Positions 15,199 to 23,242 of a stretch of 36,339 nt of DNA are shown piece by piece (the stretch's first letter is position 1; every line of letters begins with the position of its first letter). The notes under the pieces were generated by a model, which did not search any database, was not told where the DNA came from, and was given only the letters and a program-made list of their open reading frames with translations. Source of the stretch: Planctomycetaceae bacterium (lineage in GTDB: Bacteria; Planctomycetota; Planctomycetia; Pirellulales; Thermoguttaceae); contig WRKP01000025.1 in NCBI GenBank assembly GCA_009778035.1, forward strand, positions 1 through 36,339, in the 5' to 3' direction. The position numbers were made by a program, and so were the translations under genes.

Positions 15199-15837
15199 AT
15201 GCAAAACGTCGAACAAGATGCACAATTTGCGGCGGAATTTCACGCCGGTGTCGATGCCGAAAAAATTGCCGAAATCTATGCCGAAGCCTATCTTAATGCC
15301 GTCTCCGGTCAAGGCGGCTCCGTAGATGATGCCGTCGGCGAATTCGCGTCCCTCGTCGATGTCCTCAAATCGCAACCCCAATTTGAAGCCGTACTCGCCT
15401 CCGCAATGATTGCGACCGACGAAAAAGTCGCTTTGCTGGAAAAAGCCATCGCCGCCGCCGCGAGCCCGCTGTTTTGGAACTTTTTGCAGGTCGTTGCCAA
15501 ACGCAATCGGCTTGACCTGTTGTTGCCGATTTTCGCACAAGCCCAAATCCTTCGGGACAAACGGCAACGGCGAATCCCGATCACCATCACGACGGCCACG
15601 GAGGTTGATTCGCAACTTTTCGAAGCCCTTTCGGGGAAATTACGGGAATTGCTCGGCGGCGAGCCGATGATTCGTTCGGTCATTGATCCCGAAGTACTCG
15701 GCGGATTGGTCGTGCGGGTCGGCGACACGGTATACGACGCTTCCATTTCAACGCAACTCCAAAGCGTTTGCCGTCAGATGATCGAACGCAGTGCGCAGGA
15801 AATCCAAAACCGACGCGAAAATTTTCGGGCCGGATAG
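15199..15837 (+). CDS. atpH: F0F1 ATP synthase delta subunit (OSCP family)
   Basis: The 212-residue product matches the delta/OSCP family. AEIYAEAYLNAV near residue 25 is the family opening, followed by a helical domain with ASLVDVLKSQPQFEAVL, DEKVALLEKAIAAA, LFWNFLQVVAKRNRLDLLLP and ILRDKRQRRIPITITTATEV. The C-terminal block GGLVVRVGDTVYDASISTQL is the OSCP signature. The subunit links F1 to the peripheral stalk b subunits. It is about 35 residues longer than the E. coli protein, with an acidic N-terminal extension (MQNVEQDAQFAAEFHAGVDA). It sits alone: serS is upstream, a convergent outer-membrane gene is downstream, and atpF, atpA and the rest are not in the window. Separation from an atp operon is unusual, and a second copy or a split operon is possible. 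The start at 15199 follows the promoter; the earlier frame from 15058 overlaps serS. Confidence 0.88.
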   Translation: MQNVEQDAQFAAEFHAGVDAEKIAEIYAEAYLNAVSGQGGSVDDAVGEFASLVDVLKSQPQFEAVLASAMIATDEKVALLEKAIAAAASPLFWNFLQVVAKRNRLDLLLPIFAQAQILRDKRQRRIPITITTATEVDSQLFEALSGKLRELLGGEPMIRSVIDPEVLGGLVVRVGDTVYDASISTQLQSVCRQMIERSAQEIQNRRENFRAG

Positions 15838-15850
15838 AATTTGCCGGTGC

Positions 15851-17452
15851 CTACCATCGCGAGCCCATACTCGGCGTGGCGGGCCAATAATGCGTTGGAT
15901 GCAGTCGGCGACCGTTCCCAAACGCGTACGTCAATCCCGCCGTAAGCGTGAAGTTGTGCTGCGTTTTGGTGCCGTTAGAACCAAAGACGATGTTGTCAAA
16001 AACTGCCGATTGGATTGCAAGACGATCATTCCACCAATATCTTAAACCGATGCCCAACGGCATCGTTACGATGTCCGATGAGTTTTGATAGCCGAACGTA
16101 TTGACGAATTTTTGCCGACCAATGCCCATCCCGTATTTGAAATACGGCCGCCATTTGGCATTGCCCAATGGATAATAATGCACCGAAATATCAAGAATCG
16201 TTAATTCGTTCGTCCGCGATGTCAACGGCGGGATCGGCACACCGGGATTATCCTGTATCCAAGCGGTCTCAAACAGTTGCCGAGCATACTCGGTATCCCG
16301 AATGTCAATCGACGCAAAATGCAGTCGGCTTTCCAAGCCCCAATAGTCGTTGAAATTATATCCGAAAATGAGTCCGCCCGTCCCGCCTTTATCTTGCTTA
16401 ATCATCCGGGACACCAACTCCGACCCGAACATCGTCCCGACAAAACCGCCGAAATAATAGGGATGGTCAAGCCAACTTTTGCCGACGAGCGGCATGCCGA
16501 CGCCTTTGTCCGGGCCTGTCGGCGTGTTAAACGGCGTGATCGTTTTTGCGCAGACGAGCAATGTTTCGCCGAGCGGCGACGATACCCGGACGGGCATCAA
16601 ATTGTTGAGCGTCCAATTTGCGTCGGCTTCTTTTTTGGATTCCGCCGTAACGGCATCCAGTCGTGCTCGTTCCTGCGATTCCGCTTGCTGTCGGGCGAGT
16701 GCTTGGAACAGCATCGTTTGGTACAGTTCATGCATCGGTACTTCTTGAAAGTTCGCCTGCTGAAAGTTCGCCGGGGGTGCCATACCGAATTGCGGAACCT
16801 GACCGAATTGAGGCTGCATGCTAGGATGAATGCTGTTCATCGCCAATCCCTGATAAGCCAATCCCTGATGAAATGGATCAGGTTGGTACTGTGCGAATTG
16901 CGGATAATAGGCATGTTCCATTCCCGGCATCTGCATATTTGGCATCTGCATGTTCGGCATGGACATGTTCGGCACGGGCATGTTTGGCACGGCCATATTG
17001 TGCATATCGAAAGGCATGACGTGCATTTGTTCCCCGGGGAAGGCATCCGCCATGGCCGGATGCGGCATCGCGGGGAATCCGGTCGTCGGGAATCCAGTCG
17101 CGGGGAATCCAGTCGAGGAAAACCCGGTTACGGGAACGGTTGGCGGATGGGCCGATGCGAAGGGATCGTTGTCGATTTCATCGAACGTCGAAACTTGCCG
17201 AATCGTTGATGTTTGCGTCGGCTTTGGCAGTGTTCGGTCATTGAAAGTAGGCGTTTTCCGCAGGGAGTGTTCGGTGCTTCTCGTATCGGATTTGAATTCG
17301 TTAAAGTCGCGCTCGGCGGGATTGATAAGTCCAAAATCATCGGCAGCGGCCAGCGGGGAGAGCAAGCAGAAGAGCAATGCGCAGCAAGCCCGGAGTGCTA
17401 CTGCGAGCATTTGCATTTTCTTCGGCTTGTTTTTTTCCCGCGTATGGTTCAT
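15851..17452 (-). CDS. Outer-membrane beta-barrel protein with Met-rich and TGF-repeat linker
   Basis: The 533-residue protein starts with a basic region and a hydrophobic signal (MLAVALRACCALLFCLLSPL, ending LAAADD). Residues of about 30-100 are polar. At about 109-130 come repeats of the type TGFP (TGFSSTGFPATGFPTTGFPA). At about 145-180 are Met-Pro-Asn repeats (VPNMPVPNMSMPNMQMPNMQ). A Gln/Phe/Met-rich segment and a short Ala/Glu/Arg-rich helix follow. From about residue 335 the sequence has alternating beta strands (YYFGGFVGTMFGSEL, LIFGYNFNDYWGLESRLHFA, DISVHYYPLGNAKWRPYFKY, IGLRYWWNDRLAIQSAVFDN, NFTLTAGLTYAFGNG) typical of an OmpA-like 8-stranded barrel. It probably spans the outer membrane with the linker in the periplasm. 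Its promoter is at 17482-17510. Met-rich repeats can bind Cu(I) in other proteins, but that role is only a guess here. Confidence 0.78.
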   Translation of the reverse strand: MNHTREKNKPKKMQMLAVALRACCALLFCLLSPLAAADDFGLINPAERDFNEFKSDTRSTEHSLRKTPTFNDRTLPKPTQTSTIRQVSTFDEIDNDPFASAHPPTVPVTGFSSTGFPATGFPTTGFPAMPHPAMADAFPGEQMHVMPFDMHNMAVPNMPVPNMSMPNMQMPNMQMPGMEHAYYPQFAQYQPDPFHQGLAYQGLAMNSIHPSMQPQFGQVPQFGMAPPANFQQANFQEVPMHELYQTMLFQALARQQAESQERARLDAVTAESKKEADANWTLNNLMPVRVSSPLGETLLVCAKTITPFNTPTGPDKGVGMPLVGKSWLDHPYYFGGFVGTMFGSELVSRMIKQDKGGTGGLIFGYNFNDYWGLESRLHFASIDIRDTEYARQLFETAWIQDNPGVPIPPLTSRTNELTILDISVHYYPLGNAKWRPYFKYGMGIGRQKFVNTFGYQNSSDIVTMPLGIGLRYWWNDRLAIQSAVFDNIVFGSNGTKTQHNFTLTAGLTYAFGNGRRLHPTHYWPATPSMGSRW

Positions 17453-17481
17453 TCGGCACTCGGAGGACGAAAACCCGGGGG

Positions 17482-17510
17482 ATTATGCTGTTTTTGGGGA
17501 ATACCGTCAA
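17482..17510 (-). promoter_or_regulatory. Sigma70-type promoter of the outer-membrane barrel gene
   Basis: Minus strand: TTGACG (17510-17505), 17-base spacer, CATAAT (17487-17482), 29 bases before the ATG at 17452. Confidence 0.7.
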
Positions 17511-17545
17511 GGTCAGATTTCTCCCGTTAGACTTGTTCAGAACCC

Positions 17546-17572
17546 GTCATTCCGGCGCAAGCCGGAATCCAG
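17546..17572. repeat. Half copy of the 78-bp REPIN-like element
   Basis: GTCATTCCGGCGCAAGCCGG followed by AATCCAG is one end of the 78-bp element described at 23054-23131. The second half is absent and is replaced by a local palindrome built on GCGGTC and GACCGC. It lies 31 bases past the stop codon of the LRR gene. Confidence 0.7.
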
Positions 17573-17602
17573 AGAACAGCGGTCGCAGGGACCGCTCCCA
17601 AA

Positions 17603-18823
17603 CTATTGCCGAGGAAGCACCTCAAACTTCTCCGCATCGCGAAGCCGTTGAATCATCGCCGACGTTACACTGGAATTGTCCGTGAGCGTTACGGATTCCA
17701 AACTCGGCATCGAAAGCAATACTTCCAAACCCGCGTCGGTAACGTTCGTCCCACGCAACATCAATGTTTTCAAATTTTCGAGTTTTCCAATGACCTCCAT
17801 CGACCGGTCTGTAATGAGAACTTCCCAAATATCCAAGATTTCCAATTCTTTCAGATTCGCAATGTTGGCCATCCCGGTATCCGTTACCGAGGAGAGTTCC
17901 TGGAGATAAAGCCTGCGTACGGTCGGCAACTCCTTGAAAACTTCCATCGCGGAATCGTTAATCGGCAAGCCCCGTAGCGTCAAGCGGTTCAGTTTCAACC
18001 CTCCCAGCGCGAGCACGCCGGCTGAATCGAAGTTTTCACAACGGAAAATGATCAAACTGGTCAAACGCTCCATCTGGCGAATGTGCTGTCCCGACTGCCC
18101 CGTGATTTGCATATCTTGAATCTCAAGATTATCGAGTGCTCTTGCGTCAATGAGAGACCGGATTCCCCTGTCCGAAACCGTCAGGCTTCGGTGCCGTATA
18201 CTCCTCAAAGCAGGCATCATCGCCAGCGCGTCCATCCCGCCATCGCCGATCATCATATTGCCGCGAATGTCCAGTGCTCGTAATCGCGGAAGGGCAATCA
18301 AATGCTGCATCGCAAACTCGCTAAAATCGCAGAAAAGCAGGCTGAGCCGTTCTAAATTTTGCAGTTTTGCGATTTCCCGCATTGCGGCATCGGTCAACGA
18401 GGTATTAGAAGCAATGTCGAGATCGACCAAATTGGGAAAAGATTCTGCAATCATCCTGACCGTTGCGTCAGTAATACGGCTGTTGGTCAATGCCAGCACC
18501 CTCATTTTGTTCAATCCGGCCAATTTGGCCACAGTTTCATCGGTTAGGTCCCGATAGTCCCTAATTTGGAGCGTATCCAAATCGGATTGCCGAGCGAAAA
18601 GGTCAAACATTTCGGGATTGAGGCCGCTCCCATTGGTGAATACGATGGTCCGAATGGTATTTTCCGGCGTCAAAGTGTACTGGCCATTGAAAGCAGTGAT
18701 TTGTTCGATGGCATTTTGAACTTCGGGCGACAGGGCAGGCCCGTCTGCCGTTGCTGGATTTGTCAAATTGAGGGTTCCGATGCACAAAAGCAATAAAGTT
18801 GCCCGCAAAAATGTGTTTCGCAT
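17603..18823 (-). CDS. Exported leucine-rich-repeat protein
   Basis: A 406-residue protein with signal peptide MRNTFLRATLLLLCIGTLNL ending near ATADG. From about residue 60 there are some ten or more LRRs of 24-26 residues of the type (L)xxLxLxxxxxITDxxMxxIxx, as in KMRVLALTNSRITDATVRMI, NLVDLDIASNTSLTDAAMRE, NLERLSLLFCDFSEFAMQHL, ELEILDIWEVLITDRSMEVI and NLKTLMLRGTNVTDAGLEVL. This is the cysteine-free relative of the AMN1/F-box LRR pattern and common in planctomycetes, where it is thought to act in extracellular or periplasmic binding. The ATG at 18823 begins the signal peptide; an in-frame TTG at 18835 would add only four residues. Its promoter is at 18866-18894. The gene stands alone between two convergent or divergent neighbours. 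The ligand is unknown. Confidence 0.82.
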   Translation of the reverse strand: MRNTFLRATLLLLCIGTLNLTNPATADGPALSPEVQNAIEQITAFNGQYTLTPENTIRTIVFTNGSGLNPEMFDLFARQSDLDTLQIRDYRDLTDETVAKLAGLNKMRVLALTNSRITDATVRMIAESFPNLVDLDIASNTSLTDAAMREIAKLQNLERLSLLFCDFSEFAMQHLIALPRLRALDIRGNMMIGDGGMDALAMMPALRSIRHRSLTVSDRGIRSLIDARALDNLEIQDMQITGQSGQHIRQMERLTSLIIFRCENFDSAGVLALGGLKLNRLTLRGLPINDSAMEVFKELPTVRRLYLQELSSVTDTGMANIANLKELEILDIWEVLITDRSMEVIGKLENLKTLMLRGTNVTDAGLEVLLSMPSLESVTLTDNSSVTSAMIQRLRDAEKFEVLPRQ

Positions 18824-18865
18824 TCTTATCGTCAAGGAGTTGGAAGGGATATTTAGTGTGGAAAC

Positions 18866-18894
18866 AGTTTAGCGGATGGGAAGAGAAATGTCAA
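18866..18894 (-). promoter_or_regulatory. Sigma70-type promoter of the LRR gene
   Basis: Minus strand: perfect TTGACA (18894-18889), 17-base spacer, TAAACT (18871-18866), 42 bases before the ATG at 18823. Confidence 0.7.
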
Positions 18895-18941
18895 GCATTG
18901 GTTTTCCCGACGCGGTTCGGCTGTATTTTTATGCCGTGAAA

Positions 18942-18969
18942 TTGATTTTTTTGCCGTTTCTGGTAGAGT
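18942..18969 (+). promoter_or_regulatory. Promoter of pdxA-uppS
   Basis: TTGATT at 18942-18947, 16-base spacer, TAGAGT at 18964-18969, 11 bases before ATG 18981. The implied mRNA leader is only about 5 bases, so translation of pdxA may be nearly leaderless. Confidence 0.5.
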
Positions 18970-18980
18970 TGTCCGGCAGA

Positions 18981-19973
18981 ATGCAAACGATCGCAATCAC
19001 AATGGGCGACGCCGCCGGAATTGGGCCGGAAATCATCGCCGCCGCCTGGCAACAACTCCAAGCAATTCCCGACTGCCGAATCGTCATCTACGGCCATCCC
19101 GAAATCATACAACGAGCCGCCAACCTGCGGAATATCAAGTTCCCTATCGACTGCATAAACTGCTGCCCCGATGATGTGCTCGCCGTCGCGCCCAGAACAA
19201 TCGACGCCCGGGCGGGAAATGCCGCCTATCACGCAATCCGACGAGCGATTGATGATGCCAAAAACAAGACTGTCGATGCGATTGTTACGGCCCCGATTCA
19301 CAAAGCCGCCTTGCACCTGGCAGGATACCCCTATCCCGGCCATACCGAAATCTTTGCCGAACACTGCGGAGTGGAGGATTACGCCATGATGCTCTATCTC
19401 GGGCCGGGTGAAAATATCAACGGCCCATACGGCCTCGCCGTCGTTCACGTCACGCTTCATACGGCCATGAAAACGATATTTGAGCAGATTACGCCGGAAT
19501 CCGTGCTGGCCAAAATCCGGCTTGCCGACGGATTTATGCGGAAAATGATGGGGCAAGACGGTTGCCTGCCCAAAATCGGCGTGTGCTCGCTCAATCCGCA
19601 CGCTGGCGAAGAGGGACTGTTCGGCAATGAGGAAATTACGACGATTCGGCCTGCGATTGAACGGGCGATTGCGGAAGGCTTGCAGGTTGAGGGCCCGAAG
19701 CCGGCGGATACGATTATGTTGGATGCCCAAGCCGGACGGTACGATGCGGTGGTTGCGATGTTTCACGACCAGGGCCATATTGCGTTGAAACTGTTGGGAA
19801 TGTATCGGGCAGTGAACATCACGTTGGGCTTGCCGATTATTCGGACGAGCGTCGCACACGGTACGGCATTTGATAAAGCCTGGCAGGGCGTTGCCGATCC
19901 GGGCAGTTTGATCGAAGCGGTACGGGTCGCACGGGCATTGACGAAAACGCAAGATCGCAAGAGCCCCCCGTAA
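18981..19973 (+). CDS. pdxA: 4-hydroxythreonine-4-phosphate dehydrogenase
   Basis: A 330-residue cytoplasmic enzyme of vitamin B6 synthesis. It oxidises 4-phosphohydroxy-L-threonine with NAD(P)+, and the decarboxylated product feeds PdxJ. The family blocks appear in order: MQTIAITMGDAAGIGPEII at the N terminus, DAIVTAPIHKAALHLAG, YPGHTEIFAEHCG (metal-binding His), VVHVTLHTAMKTIFEQIT, IGVCSLNPHAGEEGLFG, AGRYDAVVAMFHDQGHIALK (metal-binding His) and NITLGLPIIRTSVAHGTAFD. Length is typical. The start at 18981 gives the family-type N terminus; the longer frame from 18876 would add a hydrophobic tail not seen in PdxA and overlaps promoter elements. The gene lies 25 bases before uppS, and the two may form an operon. 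Confidence 0.96.
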   Translation: MQTIAITMGDAAGIGPEIIAAAWQQLQAIPDCRIVIYGHPEIIQRAANLRNIKFPIDCINCCPDDVLAVAPRTIDARAGNAAYHAIRRAIDDAKNKTVDAIVTAPIHKAALHLAGYPYPGHTEIFAEHCGVEDYAMMLYLGPGENINGPYGLAVVHVTLHTAMKTIFEQITPESVLAKIRLADGFMRKMMGQDGCLPKIGVCSLNPHAGEEGLFGNEEITTIRPAIERAIAEGLQVEGPKPADTIMLDAQAGRYDAVVAMFHDQGHIALKLLGMYRAVNITLGLPIIRTSVAHGTAFDKAWQGVADPGSLIEAVRVARALTKTQDRKSPP

Positions 19974-19998
19974 GTTTTCGTCAAAAAATGGTATATTT

Positions 19999-20724
19999 AT
20001 GTCCTCGATAGGCGTTAGAATGTGGAATTTCTGCCTGATCGCTCGCCGAATGCACATCGCAATTATTATGGATGGTAACGGACGCTGGGCAAGCCGCTTG
20101 GGACTGCCAAGACACGCAGGACACCAAGCCGGTGCGGAGAGGGTTCGGGAAATTGCCGAAGAATGCGCTAAACGAAATGTCGAACAACTCACGTTGTACT
20201 GCTTTTCCAGCGAAAATTGGAAACGCCCCCAATCGGAACTCGATGCCCTGATGTCGCTCTTCAAAGAATACCTGTTCAAAGAACGCGAGACCATTACAAA
20301 AAATCATATCCGATTTTCCGTCATTGGAAGACGCGACGGCATTGCAGGGGATATACTGGCCGAAATTGATTATTTGACCAAACTGACGCAGCACAACCAA
20401 GGCCTGCATCTTTGTTTGGCCGTGAATTACGGTTCCCGAAGCGAAATCGTCGATGCCGTCAGGAAAATCGTCGAAAAGGGCATTCCGAGTGAGCAGATTG
20501 ACGAGCAGTGCCTGTCGGAGCATCTTTACACCTCGGGAATGAGCGATCCCGATTTGCTGATTCGCACGGCGGGCGAGTTGCGGTTGAGTAATTATTTGTT
20601 ATGGCAGTTGAGTTATGCGGAAATTTGGGTAACGGAGAAATGTTGGCCTGACTTCGATGTGGCAACATTTGACCAAGCCTTGCAGGACTTCGCCCAACGG
20701 AAACGCAAATTTGGCGGATTGTGA
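19999..20724 (+). CDS. uppS: Isoprenyl transferase (undecaprenyl diphosphate synthase)
   Basis: The enzyme adds cis-isoprene units to farnesyl diphosphate to make the C55 lipid carrier used for peptidoglycan and other cell-wall glycans. Signatures are HIAIIMDGNGRWASRLG (the catalytic Asp follows IIM), HAGHQAGAERVREIAEECAK, LTLYCFSSENWKRPQSE, the GLHLCLAVNYGSRSEIVDAV block, and SDPDLLIRTAGELRLSNYLL with WQLSYAEIWVTEKCWPDFD. From 19999 it is 241 residues, normal for UppS. The start is uncertain: ATG 20020 (MWNFC) and ATG 20050 (MHIAIIMDGNG) are both in frame, and no Shine-Dalgarno is clear for any. It probably shares a transcript with pdxA. Confidence 0.95.
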   Translation: MSSIGVRMWNFCLIARRMHIAIIMDGNGRWASRLGLPRHAGHQAGAERVREIAEECAKRNVEQLTLYCFSSENWKRPQSELDALMSLFKEYLFKERETITKNHIRFSVIGRRDGIAGDILAEIDYLTKLTQHNQGLHLCLAVNYGSRSEIVDAVRKIVEKGIPSEQIDEQCLSEHLYTSGMSDPDLLIRTAGELRLSNYLLWQLSYAEIWVTEKCWPDFDVATFDQALQDFAQRKRKFGGL

Positions 20725-20752
20725 GTTTTTCTGTTAAACGTTTGCACACATT

Positions 20753-20782
20753 TTGCCGATTATACGGCCTGAGGCCTATTAT
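20753..20782 (+). promoter_or_regulatory. Possible promoter of the small lipoprotein gene
   Basis: TTGCCG at 20753-20758, 18-base spacer, TATTAT at 20777-20782, 10 bases before ATG 20793. The leader would be very short. Support is weaker than for the promoters with 17-base spacers. Confidence 0.35.
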
Positions 20783-20792
20783 TGATTGAAAA

Positions 20793-21005
20793 ATGCGATT
20801 TTTATTCCGCTACATCGTTCTTGTGATTGTCTTGTCTTTTATGTCGGGCTGTGCGTTACTACAGCCTTTCGATCAGACATCGGAAAAGCCGAACGCTTTC
20901 GCTTGGCCCAAACCGGCTTGGTCAAAACAAAAGGAGCCGGAAGGAGCGCAAAGAACATCTATGGATCGCGTACTTACGCAGCCGCGACCTACGATTACGC
21001 GATAA
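20793..21005 (+). CDS. Tiny lipoprotein
   Basis: A 70-residue protein beginning MRFLFRYIVLVIVLSFMSGC, with a hydrophobic signal and a lipobox-like MSGC that would place Cys20 at the mature N terminus. The rest (ALLQPFDQTSEKPNAFAWPK and AWSKQKEPEGAQRTSMDRVL) is polar and rich in Lys, Pro and Gln, with no recognisable domain. It follows uppS by 68 bases and converges with ilvB, 87 bases away. Such short lipoproteins are often structural outer-membrane lipoproteins, but no function can be assigned. Confidence 0.6.
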   Translation: MRFLFRYIVLVIVLSFMSGCALLQPFDQTSEKPNAFAWPKPAWSKQKEPEGAQRTSMDRVLTQPRPTITR

Positions 21006-21092
21006 TCTTTGGGGAAACGGAACAACGAACAGCCGGAGCGTATTTCTCGTGCTGCTATGGACAAAAAAACGCATTCCGGCTCTGTCAAGCAC

Positions 21093-22898
21093 TCACCGGC
21101 GAATCATATCCTGCAATGTCGCACCGGCGGGAATCATCGGCAATACATGTTCCTGATACGGGACAGTAACATCCAATAAAAACGAACCCGGCGCATCAAT
21201 CATCTGCTTAATCGCACCCGGAAGTTCCGATTTTTCCGATACATGGAGCGCCCCCCAGCCGTATCCCGTTGCAATCGCAACATAATCGGGATACCGCGTC
21301 TCCGGGCCAATACCCGTCCCCTTGCCGTACGTTTCGGGATGGTCAATCGGCCCCAAATACGTCTGCGCCCGATTCGATTGGAAAAACCGATCTTCCCACT
21401 GCATCACCATTCCCAAATGTTGATTATTCAGCATCAACACCTTGATTGGAATCTTTTCGCAATGGCATGTTGCCATCTCTTGGATGTTCATTTGAAAACT
21501 TCCATCGCCGTCAACGTCGATGACCAACTTGTCGGGATTGGCAACTTTCGCACCCATTGCGGAGGGCAGTCCGAATCCCATCGTTCCCAAACCGGCACTG
21601 GAAAGCCAGGTTCGCGGCGTGTCAAATTGATAAAACTGTGCCGTCCACATTTGGTGCTGGCCGACTCCGGTCGTGATAATCGTCGCTCTATCCTTCGTCG
21701 CTTTCCAGAGTTCGGTAATCGCATACTGCGGCGTGATGTTGTGCGAATCCATGCCGCCCCCCGTATTGAACGAGTCCATCGGCATATCATTCTTCCACTG
21801 CTCGATTTTTTTGTGCCATTGTTCGATGGATGTTCCGCTCGGCGAGTTGGCAAACTTCTTCGTCAAGCCCTGCAAAACCGCTTTGACATCGCCGACGACG
21901 GCAATGTTCGCTTGCTTGACCTTATTGATTTCCGATTGGTCAATATCGACATGCACAATCGTCGCGTGTTTGGCAAATTCCGAAACTTTGCCCGTTACGC
22001 GGTCATCGAATCGCACGCCAAACGCCAGAAGCAAATCGCAATCATGAACGGCATGATTTGCATATGCTGTCCCGTGCATACCGAGCATACCGAGTGCGAG
22101 CGGGTGAGTTCGGGGAAATGCCGACAGAGCCATCATGGTCGTTGTTACGGGAATCTGTGTGAGTTCGGCAAATTTCCGCAGTTCGGCAGCGGATTCCGAG
22201 GAAATGATCCCTCCGCCGACGTAAAGGACGGGACATTTTGCTTTCCGAATGGCATCGGCAATTTCTTCGAGAGCATCGCTTGACGGCTCCGGCATTTCGG
22301 CGGAGTAGCCCGGCAAATCCATTTCGGCATTGAAGTTGGGAATGCACTGGGCAACTTGGATATTGCGGGGAATGTCGATGAGTACCGGCCCGGGCCGACC
22401 CGTCGTTGCAACATGGATCGCTTCCCGAACGACTCGGGCAACGCTTTCGACGTCGGTTACGAGGTAGTGATGCTTCGTGATACCCCGGCAAATTTCGATC
22501 ATCGGCGTTTCCTGAAACGCATCGCTCCCGATGGCGGGAATGCCGACTTGGCCGGTGATGGCAAGCATTGGCACGCTGTCGAGTTTTGCATCGGCGATTG
22601 TTGTAACGAGATTAGTCGCACCGGGCCCGCTGGTTGTCATACAGACGCCGATTTTCCCGGTGGAACGGGCATATCCCTGAGCGGCGAAGCCACCGCCTTG
22701 TTCTTGTCGGGGCAGGATAACGCGGATTTTATCCCGGAATCGGGTCATGGATTGGTGCAGGGGAATGCTAAATCCGCCGGGATAGGCGAAAATGGTATCG
22801 ACTCCTGCATTGACAAGGGATTGTATGAGAATATCGGCACCGCTCATTTGAACGGGGGGCGTCGGCGGTTCGGTAGTTATTCGGGAGGTCTTCGGCAT
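21093..22898 (-). CDS. ilvB: Acetolactate synthase, large (catalytic) subunit
   Basis: A 601-residue TPP- and FAD-dependent enzyme that condenses two pyruvates, or pyruvate with 2-oxobutyrate, in valine, leucine and isoleucine synthesis. Family blocks: MSGADILIQSLVNAGVDTIF with AYPGGFSIPLH at the N terminus, LPRQEQGGGFAAQGYARSTG (the catalytic Glu lies in RQEQ), CMTTSGPGATNLVTTIADA, GRPGPVLIDIPRNIQ, FGVRFDDRVTGKVSEFA, and the TPP/Mg2+ motif DVDGDGSFQMN running to LMLNNQHLGMVMQWEDRFFQ. Length is typical. The start at 22898 gives MPKTSRITTEP; an upstream frame to 23033 encodes only a basic non-conserved extension beyond the likely -10 box. No ilvN/ilvH regulatory subunit or ilvC is in the window. 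It converges with the small lipoprotein gene. Confidence 0.95.
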   Translation of the reverse strand: MPKTSRITTEPPTPPVQMSGADILIQSLVNAGVDTIFAYPGGFSIPLHQSMTRFRDKIRVILPRQEQGGGFAAQGYARSTGKIGVCMTTSGPGATNLVTTIADAKLDSVPMLAITGQVGIPAIGSDAFQETPMIEICRGITKHHYLVTDVESVARVVREAIHVATTGRPGPVLIDIPRNIQVAQCIPNFNAEMDLPGYSAEMPEPSSDALEEIADAIRKAKCPVLYVGGGIISSESAAELRKFAELTQIPVTTTMMALSAFPRTHPLALGMLGMHGTAYANHAVHDCDLLLAFGVRFDDRVTGKVSEFAKHATIVHVDIDQSEINKVKQANIAVVGDVKAVLQGLTKKFANSPSGTSIEQWHKKIEQWKNDMPMDSFNTGGGMDSHNITPQYAITELWKATKDRATIITTGVGQHQMWTAQFYQFDTPRTWLSSAGLGTMGFGLPSAMGAKVANPDKLVIDVDGDGSFQMNIQEMATCHCEKIPIKVLMLNNQHLGMVMQWEDRFFQSNRAQTYLGPIDHPETYGKGTGIGPETRYPDYVAIATGYGWGALHVSEKSELPGAIKQMIDAPGSFLLDVTVPYQEHVLPMIPAGATLQDMIRR

Positions 22899-22929
22899 AG
22901 CGTCGCAAAAAATAATTTTCCAACCTAGT

Positions 22930-22935
22930 ATTATA
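22930..22935 (-). promoter_or_regulatory. -10 box of ilvB
   Basis: Minus strand TATAAT, 31 bases upstream of the ATG at 22898. No good -35 hexamer is present at 16-18 bases. The 344-base gap 22899-23242 holds this box, a 78-bp repeat element and the promoter of the next gene. Confidence 0.45.
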
Positions 22936-23053
22936 GCGAATTTGTCGATTTTTGGCAGAGGGGAAATTTGGGAATGGACAGAGGGCAACGGGGAACGACT
23001 ACGCAGGAGCAGATGCGTTAGAGCGAGTTTCACTTCTGTCTGGATGCCCCTCC

Positions 23054-23131
23054 GTCATTCCGGCGCAAGCCGGAACCCAGAGGAATCGGCATCGCACGCA
23101 ATGTCTGGATCCCGGCGTGCGCCGGAATGAC
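23054..23131 (+). repeat. 78-bp REPIN-like element, copy A
   Basis: It starts with GTCATTCCGGCGCAAGCCGG and ends with GCGTGCGCCGGAATGAC. The two ends are an inverted pair, each itself a small palindrome (CCGGC..GCCGG), joined by a conserved middle containing CACGCAATGTCTGGAT. Copies of exactly the same length lie at 27932-28009 and, reversed, at 30686-30763. A run of eight T follows closely. Confidence 0.8.
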
Positions 23132-23174
23132 GGCTTTTTTTTGTCCAGACTGCGTCGGCTTCCAGAAACTTACC

Positions 23175-23203
23175 TTGCAACCGCAAATAAAGTCTGCTAA
23201 AAT
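23175..23203 (+). promoter_or_regulatory. Sigma70-type promoter of the duplicated-domain exported protein
   Basis: TTGCAA at 23175-23180, 17-base spacer, TAAAAT at 23198-23203, 39 bases before ATG 23243. Confidence 0.7.
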
Positions 23204-23242
23204 TGGCCGCCGTCCGTCCTATCTCTCTCAAGGAACCAGAAA

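Noticed and set aside
16917-17020. CRISPR-like array in the Met-rich repeat DNA
   Set aside because: The repeats are in frame, degenerate and have no unique spacers of uniform length; they encode MPN units of a protein.
18891-20294. Long antisense open frame (467 codons) opposite pdxA and uppS
   Set aside because: Composition is His/Arg/Cys-rich with no domain, and it mirrors the codon structure of pdxA and uppS, which are clear genes on the other strand.
23121-23143. Intrinsic terminator formed by the end of the 78-bp element and the following T run
   Set aside because: The stem (GCCG/CGGC) is only 4 bp and there is no plus-strand gene upstream to terminate.
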